Shown: positions 55,801 through 64,000 of the stretch, piece by piece
How the letters are laid out: each line of letters starts with the position of its first letter
How positions within the stretch are numbered: position 1 is the stretch's first letter
NCBI RefSeq assembly: GCF_000424385.1
Contig: NZ_AUJU01000009.1
Location: 1 to 64,000, forward strand
Direction: 5' to 3'
DNA: 64,000 bases
Source of the DNA: Butyrivibrio sp. LC3010
GTDB taxonomy: Bacteria > Bacillota > Clostridia > Lachnospirales > Lachnospiraceae
Program-made: the position numbers and the translations under genes
Notes under the pieces: model-generated
What the model saw: only the letters and a program-made list of their open reading frames with translations
What the model was told of the DNA's origin: nothing
Databases searched by the model: none

Positions 55801-57798
55801 ATGATTTTAAATTGTCATGATCTTTCAAAGTCATTTGACGGAAAAGATGTATTAAAAGGTGTTTCTTTTCATATTGAAGATAATGAGAAGGCTGCTATTG
55901 TCGGAATCAATGGTGCCGGGAAGACCACACTTATAAGAATGCTTATTGGAGAACTGACGCCGGACACCGGAACGGTTACTCTTTCCAAGGATACAACTGT
56001 TGGATACCTTGCGCAGAGTCAGAATATCGATAGTGCGCACAGTATATATGAAGAGCTGCGCGAAATGAAACGGGATGTTATAGATCTTGAAAAAGAGATT
56101 CGCAAGGCTGAACAGCAGATGGATGTCCTGAGGGGAGATGATCTTGACAGGTTGATGGAGCGCTATGCTCAGATGAGCCATGATTTTCAGCTTAAAAATG
56201 GTTATGCCTGGGAGAGCGAGGTTATCGGAGTAGCAAAGGGTCTGGGCTTCACGGAAGAAGAGTTTGATAAGAGAATTTCCACACTTTCAGGCGGGCAGAA
56301 GACCAGAGTAGCACTTGGTAAGCTCTTGCTGAAAAGTCCTGATCTGATCATTCTTGATGAGCCCACAAACCATCTTGACATGAATTCAATAAAATGGCTT
56401 GAAGGCTATTTAATGAATTATAAGGGAGCCGTTCTTATAGTTTCCCATGACAGATATTTCCTTGACAGGATTGCTCAGAAAGTAATTGAGATAGATCAAA
56501 CCAGCGCAGAGGTTTATCTTGGGAATTATACTGATTATGCCAGAAAGCGTGAACAGATAAGGGCTGCGAAGCTGAAGGCTTATTTGAACCAGCAGGCTGA
56601 GATCAAGCATCAGGAAGAGGTTATTGATAAGCTCAAACAGTTTAACAGGGAAAAGAGCATTAAGAGAGCGGAGAGCCGCGAGAAAATGCTCGATAAGATA
56701 GAGCGCCTTGAAAAGCCTTCTGAAATCAGGGACGATATGAGAATTACTCTGACACCTTCATGTGTCAGCGGCAATGATGTTATGCATGTTGATTCCATAG
56801 CCAAAGCGTTTGGTAATGAGAAGCTTTTTGAGAATATCAGCTTCGATATCAAACGTGGTGAGAAGGTTGCCATAATAGGAGATAACGGAACCGGTAAGAC
56901 CACCATGCTTAAAATAATAAACGGAATGGAATCTCTTGATGCCGGTGAGATCATCCTTGGTGTTAAGGTTCACATAGGTTATTACGATCAGGAACATCAG
57001 GTATTGCATGATGAGAAGACTCTGTTTGAAGAGTTGTCAGACGCATATCCAAACATGAATAATACTGAGATCAGAAATACTCTGGCAGCATTTCTGTTTA
57101 CAGGTGATGATGTATTTAAGAGGATCGGTGATCTTTCAGGTGGTGAGAAGGGAAGAGTTTCACTTGCAAAGCTTATGCTTTCTGATGCCAATTTCCTTAT
57201 CCTGGATGAGCCTACAAACCACCTTGATATCACAAGTAAAGAGATACTTGAGGATGCCATCAGCGGTTATGAGGGAACTGTACTTTATGTAAGTCATGAC
57301 CGTTATTTTATAAATAAAACTGCCACCAGAATTCTTGATCTTACTCACGGCAAAATGATCAATTATATAGGCAATTACGATTATTATATGGCTCACTGTG
57401 ATGAGCAGACAGAGAGAGTTCTTGCAGAAAACCGTGATACTGTTGTGGCAAAGAAAGGCATTGGAATGGATTCCTCGGCAGCTGCAGCAGGCACATCCTT
57501 TGGAAAACTCGCCGGAAGCTGTGCCTCCCAGAGCCAGGCAGATAACAGCAAGGGAGCGGCTGACTGGAAGGCACAAAAGGAAGAAGCTGCAAAGAAACGT
57601 AAGCTTGAAGCTGCCTTAAAAAAATGCGAAGAAGAAATAGCAAAGCTTGAAGAGAGAAACGAAAAGATAAATGAAGAGCTTTTGGATACGGCTGTAGCAA
57701 CAGACCTTGCAAAAGTCCGTAAGCTTTCTGATGAGCTTTCAGCCAATGAGGAAAGGCTCAATACGCTTTATGATGAGTGGGCCAAGCTCAGCGAATAA
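55801..57798 (+). CDS. ABC-F family ATP-binding protein
   Basis: 665 residues with two ABC cassettes and no membrane domain: Walker A GINGAGKTTL and GDNGTGKTTM, signatures LSGGQKTRVALGKLL and LSGGEKGRVSLAKLM, and Walker B LIILDEPTNHLDMNS and FLILDEPTNHLDITS. The interdomain linker has a long helical arm (HQEEVIDKLKQFNREKSIKRAESREKM), and the C-terminal 90 residues are a Lys/Glu coiled coil. ABC-F proteins act on the ribosome; members free stalled translation or protect against antibiotics. Which one this is cannot be read here. The ATG lies only a few bases after the terminator stem, so its promoter is probably inside the preceding hairpin region. Confidence 0.93.
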   Translation: MILNCHDLSKSFDGKDVLKGVSFHIEDNEKAAIVGINGAGKTTLIRMLIGELTPDTGTVTLSKDTTVGYLAQSQNIDSAHSIYEELREMKRDVIDLEKEIRKAEQQMDVLRGDDLDRLMERYAQMSHDFQLKNGYAWESEVIGVAKGLGFTEEEFDKRISTLSGGQKTRVALGKLLLKSPDLIILDEPTNHLDMNSIKWLEGYLMNYKGAVLIVSHDRYFLDRIAQKVIEIDQTSAEVYLGNYTDYARKREQIRAAKLKAYLNQQAEIKHQEEVIDKLKQFNREKSIKRAESREKMLDKIERLEKPSEIRDDMRITLTPSCVSGNDVMHVDSIAKAFGNEKLFENISFDIKRGEKVAIIGDNGTGKTTMLKIINGMESLDAGEIILGVKVHIGYYDQEHQVLHDEKTLFEELSDAYPNMNNTEIRNTLAAFLFTGDDVFKRIGDLSGGEKGRVSLAKLMLSDANFLILDEPTNHLDITSKEILEDAISGYEGTVLYVSHDRYFINKTATRILDLTHGKMINYIGNYDYYMAHCDEQTERVLAENRDTVVAKKGIGMDSSAAAAGTSFGKLAGSCASQSQADNSKGAADWKAQKEEAAKKRKLEAALKKCEEEIAKLEERNEKINEELLDTAVATDLAKVRKLSDELSANEERLNTLYDEWAKLSE

Positions 57799-57809
57799 AA
57801 ATAATTGAA

Positions 57810-57838
57810 AATACCCCGTGCAGTGTGCACGGGGTATT
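57810..57838. terminator. Terminator between the ABC-F gene and the small minus-strand gene
   Basis: AATACCCCGTGCA and TGCACGGGGTATT form a 13-bp near-perfect stem with a GTG loop between two convergent genes. Confidence 0.75.
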
Positions 57839-57888
57839 ACTCTTCTGATGTATTACTTATATAAGCTAAATTATTAAATTAGTAATTT

Positions 57889-58224
57889 TCAAGCAAAAGC
57901 ATCAAATGAGCTACCGGCTTGAGCATAGGCATAACCTGCCATGTCACGTCCATAGCCAACAGTAGTGTTGCCAAATTTTGAAGCTATCTGGTTAAATTGT
58001 TTATTAACCTTCATTGCTTCTTCTTTTCCGTCGGAGCTTGCAATTTCACCAACCTTTACTTCCTGGGCATTTGGATAGACCACAGGAGGCACGGTAGCGA
58101 TATCGCCCACAGCCTTATGCTTGTCGTAGACATCTGAAACAGGTGCCTTATTTGAGATGGCCATATTCATAGGCTGTGCCTGGTATACATTGTATCCGCC
58201 TAATCCGCCAATTGACATTCCCAT
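57889..58224 (-). CDS. Small conserved-looking protein of unknown function
   Basis: 111 residues; I do not recognise it. N-terminus MGMSIGGLGGYNVYQAQPMNM is Gly/Tyr/Gln-rich. The middle (GDIATVPPVVYPNAQEVKVGEIAS) is Pro/Val-rich, and the C-terminus (NKQFNQIASKFGNTTVGY) is helical. No signal peptide or membrane segment. The start has AGAGG about 10 bases upstream. It lies between two convergent/divergent genes and has codon use like the rest of the window, so it is probably real; small Gly-rich N-terminal patterns also occur in flagellar-associated small proteins, which is only a weak hint. Confidence 0.65.
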   Translation of the reverse strand: MGMSIGGLGGYNVYQAQPMNMAISNKAPVSDVYDKHKAVGDIATVPPVVYPNAQEVKVGEIASSDGKEEAMKVNKQFNQIASKFGNTTVGYGRDMAGYAYAQAGSSFDAFA

Positions 58225-58452
58225 TCCTATTACCTCTGTTAATTTGCTTTACACAAGGAACTTTAAAAAACGCCATAAGAAGCTAGGTTCATTATAGCGT
58301 TTAATTCGAAAGAATCTATAAAATCCTTATTAAAGAAAAGCGAAATGTGGCGTTTTATGAAAGTTAGTTTTACCAGTATACATCTGAGATGAAAGTTATT
58401 TTCAATCATCTAAAATAAAAATTAAATCTTATTGCGTATGCAATTTCTTACA

Positions 58453-58480
58453 TTGACTAAATTTTAACAGATAGTATAAT
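58453..58480 (+). promoter_or_regulatory. Probable rex promoter with a candidate Rex box
   Basis: TTGACT and TATAAT are 16 bases apart, about 138 bases before rex. The stretch TTGACTAAATTTTAACAG (58453-58470) matches 10 of 14 defined positions of the Rex consensus TTGTTAANNNNTTAACAA, with 6 of 7 in its right half, and covers the -35 box and spacer, so self-control by Rex is possible. Confidence 0.5.
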
Positions 58481-58617
58481 TATTATATCCGAATTTTCAG
58501 AGCTATATATATAAATGATGTAATGGTTAAGATACTTATCATGCAAGAATTAATCTGATTTTCCATGCAATCATTATGAAATTACAAACAATTCGGAGAA
58601 CAGAATATGGAGGAATC

Positions 58618-59262
58618 ATGGCGAGAAAAGAAATTTCTCAGGCTGTTATAAGCAGACTCCCAAGGTATTTCAGATATCTTGGAGAACTTAAGGATCAGGG
58701 AATTACACGTATTTCATCCCAGGAATTAAGCGATATCATGAAGGTGACAGCTTCGCAGATCAGACAGGATTTTAATAACTTTGGGGGCTTTGGCCAGCAG
58801 GGTTATGGATATAATGTGGAATATCTCTATGTGGAGATTGGTAAGATTTTAGGACTTGGAAGAGAACATACGTTGATTATCATTGGTGCCGGACATTTAG
58901 GTCAGGCACTTTCAGGCTACAACAATTTTTTCAACAGAGGATTTATTTTTAAAGGTGCGTTTGATCTTAATCCCGAGCTTCATGGGAAGAAGATACGTGA
59001 CATCGAGATCCGCCCTGTTGAGGAGATTGAGGACTTTGTAAGAACGAACAAGATTGAGATTGCAGTGCTGACTATTCCTAAGGATCAGGCTGTGCCGATG
59101 GCTGACAAGCTTGTTAAGTGCGGAATAAAAGCTATATGGAATTTTGCTCATGTTGACTTAGAGCTTCCGCCTTATGTTCAGGTGGAAAATGTTCATTTGT
59201 CGGATTCACTTATGAAGTTGTCCTATAGTATAGACAGATATGAGAATTCCCACAAACGGTAA
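58618..59262 (+). CDS. rex: Redox-sensing transcriptional repressor Rex
   Basis: 214 residues. The N-terminal winged helix contains AVISRLPRYFRYLGELKDQGITRISSQELS and VTASQIRQDFNNFGGFGQQGYGY, the family hallmark. The Rossmann domain has IIGAGHLGQALSGY, and the C-terminal swapped helix ends SDSLMKLSYSI. Rex senses the NADH/NAD+ ratio and represses fermentation genes when NADH is low. The ATG at 58618 has GGAGG 5 bases before it; 58576 has no site. The next gene is 26 bases downstream, and the NAD(P)HX repair enzyme further on fits a redox theme. Confidence 0.96.
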   Translation: MARKEISQAVISRLPRYFRYLGELKDQGITRISSQELSDIMKVTASQIRQDFNNFGGFGQQGYGYNVEYLYVEIGKILGLGREHTLIIIGAGHLGQALSGYNNFFNRGFIFKGAFDLNPELHGKKIRDIEIRPVEEIEDFVRTNKIEIAVLTIPKDQAVPMADKLVKCGIKAIWNFAHVDLELPPYVQVENVHLSDSLMKLSYSIDRYENSHKR

Positions 59263-59288
59263 GTGTTGTTAAAACGTGAGGACATGCT

Positions 59289-59978
59289 ATGTCAAAAGAC
59301 GACAAAAACTATTCTGATGCCCTCGTTGGGAAGGATGTTCCTATTCTTTTCGAGGATGAAAAATGGCAACAGCTTTTTGCATTAAGCCCGAAAACCGCTA
59401 AGATAAAGGGTATTGAAGCTGAGCTTATTAAGCTTGTGGCTAAACAGGAAAAGACCAGAGAAAAAATTAAGGATGTAAAGCGCCTTAAGAAAAAACTTTT
59501 AGGTGAAATTGTCGTTTTGAGGGATGATGCCGATAAAAATCCCAAACAGCTAAAAAAGATTGAGGCTGAGATTGATGATCATAAGCGTCTTATCAATGAA
59601 TGTAATGAAAAAATTGAGGAGTGCGAGGATGAGATGCTCGGGCTTCCCAGGGAAATCTATCAGAAAAACTATGACCTTATGGTAGAAACCATGGATCTTT
59701 TTTATAAGAGGATCCATGACAACACAATCGAGATTACTGCCATCGATGATTGGATCTCTCAAGTCAGGGTTCAGCTTAAAAAGAATGTTATTAGAATGCA
59801 GGAAAAGGAAATCGAGAATTTCAGTGTTTATTCGTACATGCACAATATCTTCGGACCGGAGGTTATAGACCTCTTTGATCTGAAATATGATCCTGAGAGA
59901 AGGCATCCTATGCTTAAGCCGGGAATGAAGGAACGTGATGGGATAATATATGACGATGATAAATTTACCGATAATTGA
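59289..59978 (+). CDS. Coiled-coil protein of unknown function
   Basis: 229 residues; no family recognised. Residues of about 40-115 are an almost pure Lys/Glu coiled coil (VAKQEKTREKIKDVKRLKKKLL; KQLKKIEAEIDDHKRLINECNEKIEE). The C-terminal half has YKRIHDNTIEITAIDDW and a region FGPEVIDLFDLKYDPERRHP with a conserved-looking Pro/Asp ending. No membrane segment or signal. It lies between rex and the NAD(P)HX repair gene and overlaps the latter by 29 bases, so it is translated as part of that operon. The function may relate to the same process, but nothing shows how. Confidence 0.75.
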   Translation: MSKDDKNYSDALVGKDVPILFEDEKWQQLFALSPKTAKIKGIEAELIKLVAKQEKTREKIKDVKRLKKKLLGEIVVLRDDADKNPKQLKKIEAEIDDHKRLINECNEKIEECEDEMLGLPREIYQKNYDLMVETMDLFYKRIHDNTIEITAIDDWISQVRVQLKKNVIRMQEKEIENFSVYSYMHNIFGPEVIDLFDLKYDPERRHPMLKPGMKERDGIIYDDDKFTDN

Positions 59979-61611
59979 TCGAAATTCAAAATATGTTGTA
60001 AGTGCCGCCGAAATGAAAAGATGTGACAAAGCTACGATTGAACACTTTGGTATTCCGCAGGATGTTCTGATGGAGAGGGCGGCACTTTCTATATGCAAAT
60101 ATGTAAAACGCGCACTCCCACAAGGCGGAAGAGTGTTGATTTTTGCAGGCAGTGGGAATAACGGTGGGGACGGCATTGCTGCCGCCAGGATTTTGCAGCA
60201 GGATAACATTCAGGTAAAGCTCATTCTGGTAAATCATAAGCTCAATGAGAAAAGTTCCAAAAGGACAAAAGCCTGCGAACAGCAACTAAAAATAGCCCTG
60301 ACCTATGGTGTGGATGTCTCCGATTTTGATATAGCAGGGATTAATTCTGAGATCAAGAATAGTGCTGTTATAGTTGACGCCATGCTCGGAATCGGATGTT
60401 CAAGGGATTTAGAAGGAGATTACAGATCTGCTGTATGTGAGATTAATTATGCCAGGGAGGATTTTGATGAAAAAGCCCCTCACGTGATATCGGCGGATAT
60501 TCCCACCGGAATAAATTCTGATACAGGGCATGTCCAGGGAGAAGCAATCCAGGCTGATGAGACTGTGACATTCAGTTTTCTGAAACTGGGTATGGCTTTT
60601 TATCCCGGTGCAGCTCATGCCGGGGAAATCCATATCGTCAACGTCGGAATCACGGAGGATGGCTTTCTTAATGACTTCCCAAGATTTAAATATGTTGATA
60701 TTCCCGATATCTCGCAGATAGCAAAGCTTATTCTTCCTAAGAGGAATCCTGCAGGGAACAAAGGCTCCTTTGGAAAAGTTCTGGTAGCAGCCGGAAGTAA
60801 GAGGATTAGCGGAGCCTGCATAATGGCTGCAGAGAGCTGTTTGCGCAGCGGTGCCGGAATGGTACGTGTGTTTACGGAAGAAACTAATTTATCAGCCGTA
60901 CAGACGCTTCTTCCTGAAGCTATGACTGATATTTATTCCGAAAAGGATTTTGAGAGTGAGAATGAACTTGATATTGAAAGAGTAAAGGATACTCTAATAA
61001 AGGCCATAGACTGGGCTGGTGCAATTGTCTGCGGACCAGGTATCGGTAAAGGAAAAGCCGGAAAAGAAATATTAAGGTTCATTCTTGAAAATGCAAAGCT
61101 GCCATTGGTTTTAGATGCTGATGCCCTGAATATTATTTCTGAGGATAGCGGAATCAGAAAACTTTTATCAGAATACAGTGCGGACAAAATACTTACTCCG
61201 CACCTTGCTGAGTTTTCAAGACTTGTTGGTAAAAACATACATGATTGCAGGCCCTGCGTTATAGAAGAAAGCGTAAGACTTGCAAAAGAATTTCATGCGA
61301 GTATTATATGTAAGGATGCACGAAGTGTCATTACCGATGGAGAAAGATTTTTTATTAATCTTAGCGGGAATGATGGAATGGCTACTGCAGGAAGTGGAGA
61401 TGTACTTGCAGGGCTTCTTGGTGCGCTGGTTATTTCCGGTTTTTCAGGAACTCTGGAGGGGGCTGTTGCAGGGGCGTATTTGCATGGAATTGCAGGAGAC
61501 ATGGCTGCTATCAGAAACGGAAGGCAGGGGATGACTGCAAGAGACATTTCCGGAAGTCTTAGAGATATTTTTTCCGGACAAGAAATATTTAAAAAAGAGG
61601 CAAATCAGTAA
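59950..61611 (+). CDS. nnr: Bifunctional NAD(P)H-hydrate epimerase / ADP-dependent dehydratase
   Basis: 553 residues that join both repair activities for hydrated NADH/NADPH. The N-terminal YjeF_N epimerase (about 15-215) has FAGSGNNGGDGIAAARIL, VDAMLGIG and ADIPTGINSDTG. The C-terminal ADP-dependent dehydratase (about 230-545) has GNKGSFGKVLVAAGSKR, VCGPGIGKG, LVLDADALN, LTPHLAEFSRL and SGNDGMATAGSGDVLAG, with the kinase-like catalytic Asp in NDGMATAGSGD. Start at 59950 or 59956 overlaps the previous gene. It supports NADH-based control by Rex upstream. Confidence 0.95.
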   Translation: MTMINLPIIDRNSKYVVSAAEMKRCDKATIEHFGIPQDVLMERAALSICKYVKRALPQGGRVLIFAGSGNNGGDGIAAARILQQDNIQVKLILVNHKLNEKSSKRTKACEQQLKIALTYGVDVSDFDIAGINSEIKNSAVIVDAMLGIGCSRDLEGDYRSAVCEINYAREDFDEKAPHVISADIPTGINSDTGHVQGEAIQADETVTFSFLKLGMAFYPGAAHAGEIHIVNVGITEDGFLNDFPRFKYVDIPDISQIAKLILPKRNPAGNKGSFGKVLVAAGSKRISGACIMAAESCLRSGAGMVRVFTEETNLSAVQTLLPEAMTDIYSEKDFESENELDIERVKDTLIKAIDWAGAIVCGPGIGKGKAGKEILRFILENAKLPLVLDADALNIISEDSGIRKLLSEYSADKILTPHLAEFSRLVGKNIHDCRPCVIEESVRLAKEFHASIICKDARSVITDGERFFINLSGNDGMATAGSGDVLAGLLGALVISGFSGTLEGAVAGAYLHGIAGDMAAIRNGRQGMTARDISGSLRDIFSGQEIFKKEANQ

Positions 61612-62816
61612 TGCTGGATGAATTTTCAAGAGTATATGCAAAGGTAGATTTGGATGCGATTTCTCAAAATGTAGAGAACATGTATAATTCGCTTCCCAGA
61701 AACACAAAAATGTTGGCGGTTGTAAAAACTGACGGATATGGCTATGGTGCGGTTCCTATAGCTAGAATGCTTCAAAAGGACGCTTATATCTGGGGATTTG
61801 CTACTGCAACTGCAGAAGAGGCTTTTGAACTAAGAGAAGCCGGTGTAAGCAAACCAATCCTGGTTTTGGGATACACATTTCCTTATGCTTACGAAAGAAT
61901 GCTAAGAGAGAATATAAGGCCTTCTGTTTTCAGATATGACATGATAAATCACCTTGCGGAAAGAGTGAAAAAGAGAAGAGCGCAGGGAGGAAACGAGACA
62001 TTCCACGTGCATGTTGCTGTGGACTGTGGAATGAGCAGAATCGGTGTCAGACCGGATGCAAACGGAGAGAATTTTATAAAAACAGTTCTTCAGACTGAAG
62101 GATTAGAGCTTGAAGGAATATTTACACATTTTGCCAGAGCAGATGAGGCTGATCTTTCAGATGCCCATGCAAGATTTAAAGAGTTTAGCGACTTCGTTAC
62201 TAAAGTAGAAGCAGATAATGATTACAAGATTCCTATTGTCCATTGTTCCAACAGTGCCAGTATCATAGATATGCCACAGGCACATATGGATATGGTAAGA
62301 TGCGGAGTCACAATGTATGGAATGTGGCCCTCTGAGGAAGTCAGCAGGGATAAGATAGAGATTAAGCCGGCGCTTTCTCTTTACAGTCACATATCTTTTA
62401 TTAAGGATATACCGGAGAACACACCTGTCAGCTATGGTGGCACTTTCGTTTCGGATAGACGTATGAGGGTTGCTACTATACCCGTTGGATATGGTGATGG
62501 TTATCCCAGAAGCCTTTCAGGGGGAAGGGGATATGTTCTGATTCACGGCGAGAAGGCAAGAATTCTCGGACGTGTATGCATGGATCAGTTCATGGTGGAT
62601 GTTACTTCAATCCCCAACGCCAAGGAAGGGGATGAGGTTATACTTATAGGAAAATCAGGAACGAATTATGGCGATAATAATGCTGAAGTTATAACTGCCG
62701 AGGAATTGGGCGATCTTAGCGGCAGATTTAACTACGAACTCACCTGTAATCTTAATCACAGAGTGCCCAGATTATATGTGAAGGATGGGAAAATTCTCAG
62801 AGATTTTGAGGTATAA
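61611..62816 (+). CDS. alr: Alanine racemase
   Basis: 401 residues of the fold-III PLP type. The Schiff-base Lys39 is in MLAVVKTDGYGYG, the catalytic Tyr is in PVSYGGTFVSD at about 276, and GRVCMDQFMVDV and NELTC-type NYELTCNLNHRVPR close the sequence. Makes D-alanine for peptidoglycan. The ATG overlaps the preceding stop by one base (TAATG), so it is coupled to the repair enzyme gene, and a terminator follows. Confidence 0.96.
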   Translation: MLDEFSRVYAKVDLDAISQNVENMYNSLPRNTKMLAVVKTDGYGYGAVPIARMLQKDAYIWGFATATAEEAFELREAGVSKPILVLGYTFPYAYERMLRENIRPSVFRYDMINHLAERVKKRRAQGGNETFHVHVAVDCGMSRIGVRPDANGENFIKTVLQTEGLELEGIFTHFARADEADLSDAHARFKEFSDFVTKVEADNDYKIPIVHCSNSASIIDMPQAHMDMVRCGVTMYGMWPSEEVSRDKIEIKPALSLYSHISFIKDIPENTPVSYGGTFVSDRRMRVATIPVGYGDGYPRSLSGGRGYVLIHGEKARILGRVCMDQFMVDVTSIPNAKEGDEVILIGKSGTNYGDNNAEVITAEELGDLSGRFNYELTCNLNHRVPRLYVKDGKILRDFEV

Positions 62817-62870
62817 TTGATTTTCTCAATAAAGCTTCGTTAAAATTGTTAAATACACAGTGTATAGATT

Positions 62871-62911
62871 AAAACGGCTAAACTGATTTTTGTCAGCTTA
62901 GCCGTTTTTTT
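62871..62911. terminator. Bidirectional terminator between alr and the J-domain gene
   Basis: AACGGCTAA and TTAGCCGTT with an inner ACTGA/TCAG helix; the right T-run runs into the end of the minus-strand gene, so it serves both. Confidence 0.85.
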
Positions 62912-64000
62912 ATTGCACTGTATTGAATATTTATTTCCTGAAGCGCTGAGGTATCACCGTCCATGTTGTCAGGGTGATAGAGCTTTACCAAAGATTTGTA
63001 TTTTCTGTTTGCAGACTCAAGGGAGTTGCAGCCTGCAAAAAAATTAAAGGACTGATCAGGATTGCTTTTCTGCTGTGTGTCTTTATTCTTTTGTCTATCT
63101 GATCTGGCATTTCTGTTATTGCGCTTGTCTTCAATTCGAAGATCCTCATTATCATCAGAATCTTCATCATCTTCAAATTCATCGATATAATTTCGTCTCG
63201 AGGATTTTTGCCTTAGATTCGCTTTTTTGTAATAACGCGGCCTGAAGGATTTGCGGTAATCATAATAATTATCTTCGTAATCATCTTCTTCATCGTAATC
63301 ATCTTCAGAATATTCGTTTTCATCATAATCCTCATCATATAAAGCATCATCGTATTCATAGGATTCTGAGCCTTCATAATCTTCATAAAACTCTTCAAGA
63401 GGACTTTTTCTGTAGGATTTTTGATATGCATTATCATCAAATTCTTCGCTGTGTCGTGAAAGCCATCTGTCATAACTGCGCTCGGCAATTCGTTTTCCTG
63501 ACTTGGGAAATAGCTTCTGATACCGCTTTTTTATTACCTGAAATAACGATTTTCCGGTAAACAGACATTTGAGAACATAGATAACTGCATCAGCAAGTAT
63601 TGCTATTAACAAAAACTTTCCGGAAAATACAAAGGTGCCTATGGCAATAAATGTAAGTGATAAAGGAAGGAAAAGAATAAGCAAAATCAGAAGAAGTAAA
63701 AAGTACATCAAAGTACCGCTATACGCAGACAGGAGATGAAGATATCCTTTTAATGTATCAAGGATAAGTCCTTTAACTCCCAGAGCGTCCACATGTATAG
63801 GTAAAAGCGCGGAAAATATATCTTCCCCTGCGAGTATTTCTACAACGAGAATAAAGTAAAATGCGCTGTAAACAATGCCAGTCACGGGAAGGAGTACAAG
63901 AAATAAGCGCAGCAGCCTGAAAAGCTGGCGCATGAAAAACGATATCATATCGAATATGCTTTTTAATATCCAAATTAATCCTCTTGTGAGGAACTCAAAA
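62893..64000 (-). CDS. Membrane-anchored J-domain protein (5' end probably outside window)
   Basis: At least 351 residues from an in-frame ATG at 63948, but the frame stays open to the window edge (FEFLTRGLIWILKSIFD), and that ATG has no ribosome site, so the gene probably begins beyond 64000. Two membrane regions are visible: LFRLLRLFLVLLPVTGIVYSAF and YFLLLLILLILFLPLSLTFIAIGTF. Next is a long, strongly acidic and Tyr-rich low-complexity region (EDYDENEYSEDDYDEEDDYE) and a C-terminal J-domain-like stretch with ESANRKYKSLVKLYHPDN, which has the HPD triplet needed to stimulate DnaK. Lys-less and shorter than a full DnaJ domain. It is likely an Hsp70 recruiter at the membrane. Confidence 0.75.
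   Translation of the reverse strand, partial: FEFLTRGLIWILKSIFDMISFFMRQLFRLLRLFLVLLPVTGIVYSAFYFILVVEILAGEDIFSALLPIHVDALGVKGLILDTLKGYLHLLSAYSGTLMYFLLLLILLILFLPLSLTFIAIGTFVFSGKFLLIAILADAVIYVLKCLFTGKSLFQVIKKRYQKLFPKSGKRIAERSYDRWLSRHSEEFDDNAYQKSYRKSPLEEFYEDYEGSESYEYDDALYDEDYDENEYSEDDYDEEDDYEDNYYDYRKSFRPRYYKKANLRQKSSRRNYIDEFEDDEDSDDNEDLRIEDKRNNRNARSDRQKNKDTQQKSNPDQSFNFFAGCNSLESANRKYKSLVKLYHPDNMDGDTSALQEINIQYSAIKKRLS

Noticed and set aside
63773-63973. TTG-started minus-strand ORF with an AGAGGA site near the right edge
   Set aside because: It lies out of frame inside the membrane J-domain gene and encodes Cys/Arg-rich, non-homologous sequence.

Overview
The window is a 64 kb piece of a low-GC Gram-positive chromosome, most likely a motile, carbohydrate-degrading anaerobe of the Lachnospiraceae (Butyrivibrio/Pseudobutyrivibrio-like). 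This is inferred from AGGAGG-type ribosome sites, a T-box leader, a Rex redox repressor, a Re-type citrate synthase next to an NADP isocitrate dehydrogenase, tandem GH3 glucosidases, LRR and Ig-like surface proteins, and chemotaxis and c-di-GMP genes. No tRNA, rRNA or CRISPR array was seen.

Layout. 1-6.2 kb: end of a repeat-rich surface protein, pyruvate kinase, an amidase lipoprotein and a Y-family DNA polymerase. 6.2-9.7 kb: a three-gene operon (free-standing condensation protein, acyl carrier protein, AMP-forming ligase) with a near-perfect Fur-type box upstream, followed by a convergent TetR gene, a YolD-like gene and a DUF2752 membrane protein. 11.4-21.8 kb: an AT-rich accessory island with a decayed chain-length regulator (Wzz/CpsC-like), an Alg14/Alg13-like transferase pair, two GT2 enzymes, a Wzy-like polymerase, a pyruvyl transferase, a Wzx flippase, a split F420-dehydrogenase-beta-like gene, a broken IS3 transposase and a HigBA toxin-antitoxin pair. 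21.8-24.5 kb: a CE1-like esterase lipoprotein and a MATE exporter.

24.7-41.5 kb is core housekeeping: T-box, pheS, pheT, M18 aminopeptidase, queA and a PilZ protein; tyrA-aroA on the minus strand; an EF-G-like GTPase; an EAL protein; leuS. 41.6-50.9 kb: an Ig-like surface protein, a chemoreceptor, the Re-citrate synthase/GntR/icd group behind a promoter overlapped by an 18-bp GntR-type palindrome, and an MBOAT/SGNH acyl-transfer pair. 51-57.8 kb: two GH3 glucosidases and an ABC-F ATPase. 57.9-64 kb: a small unknown gene, rex with a possible own operator, a coiled-coil protein, the NAD(P)HX repair enzyme, alanine racemase, and a membrane J-domain protein that probably runs off the right edge.

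The parts that most deserve attention are the Fur-box-associated condensation/ACP/ligase operon lying between the polymerase and its usual YolD-like partner, the layered decay in the polysaccharide island, and the GntR-type operator at the citrate branch operon.
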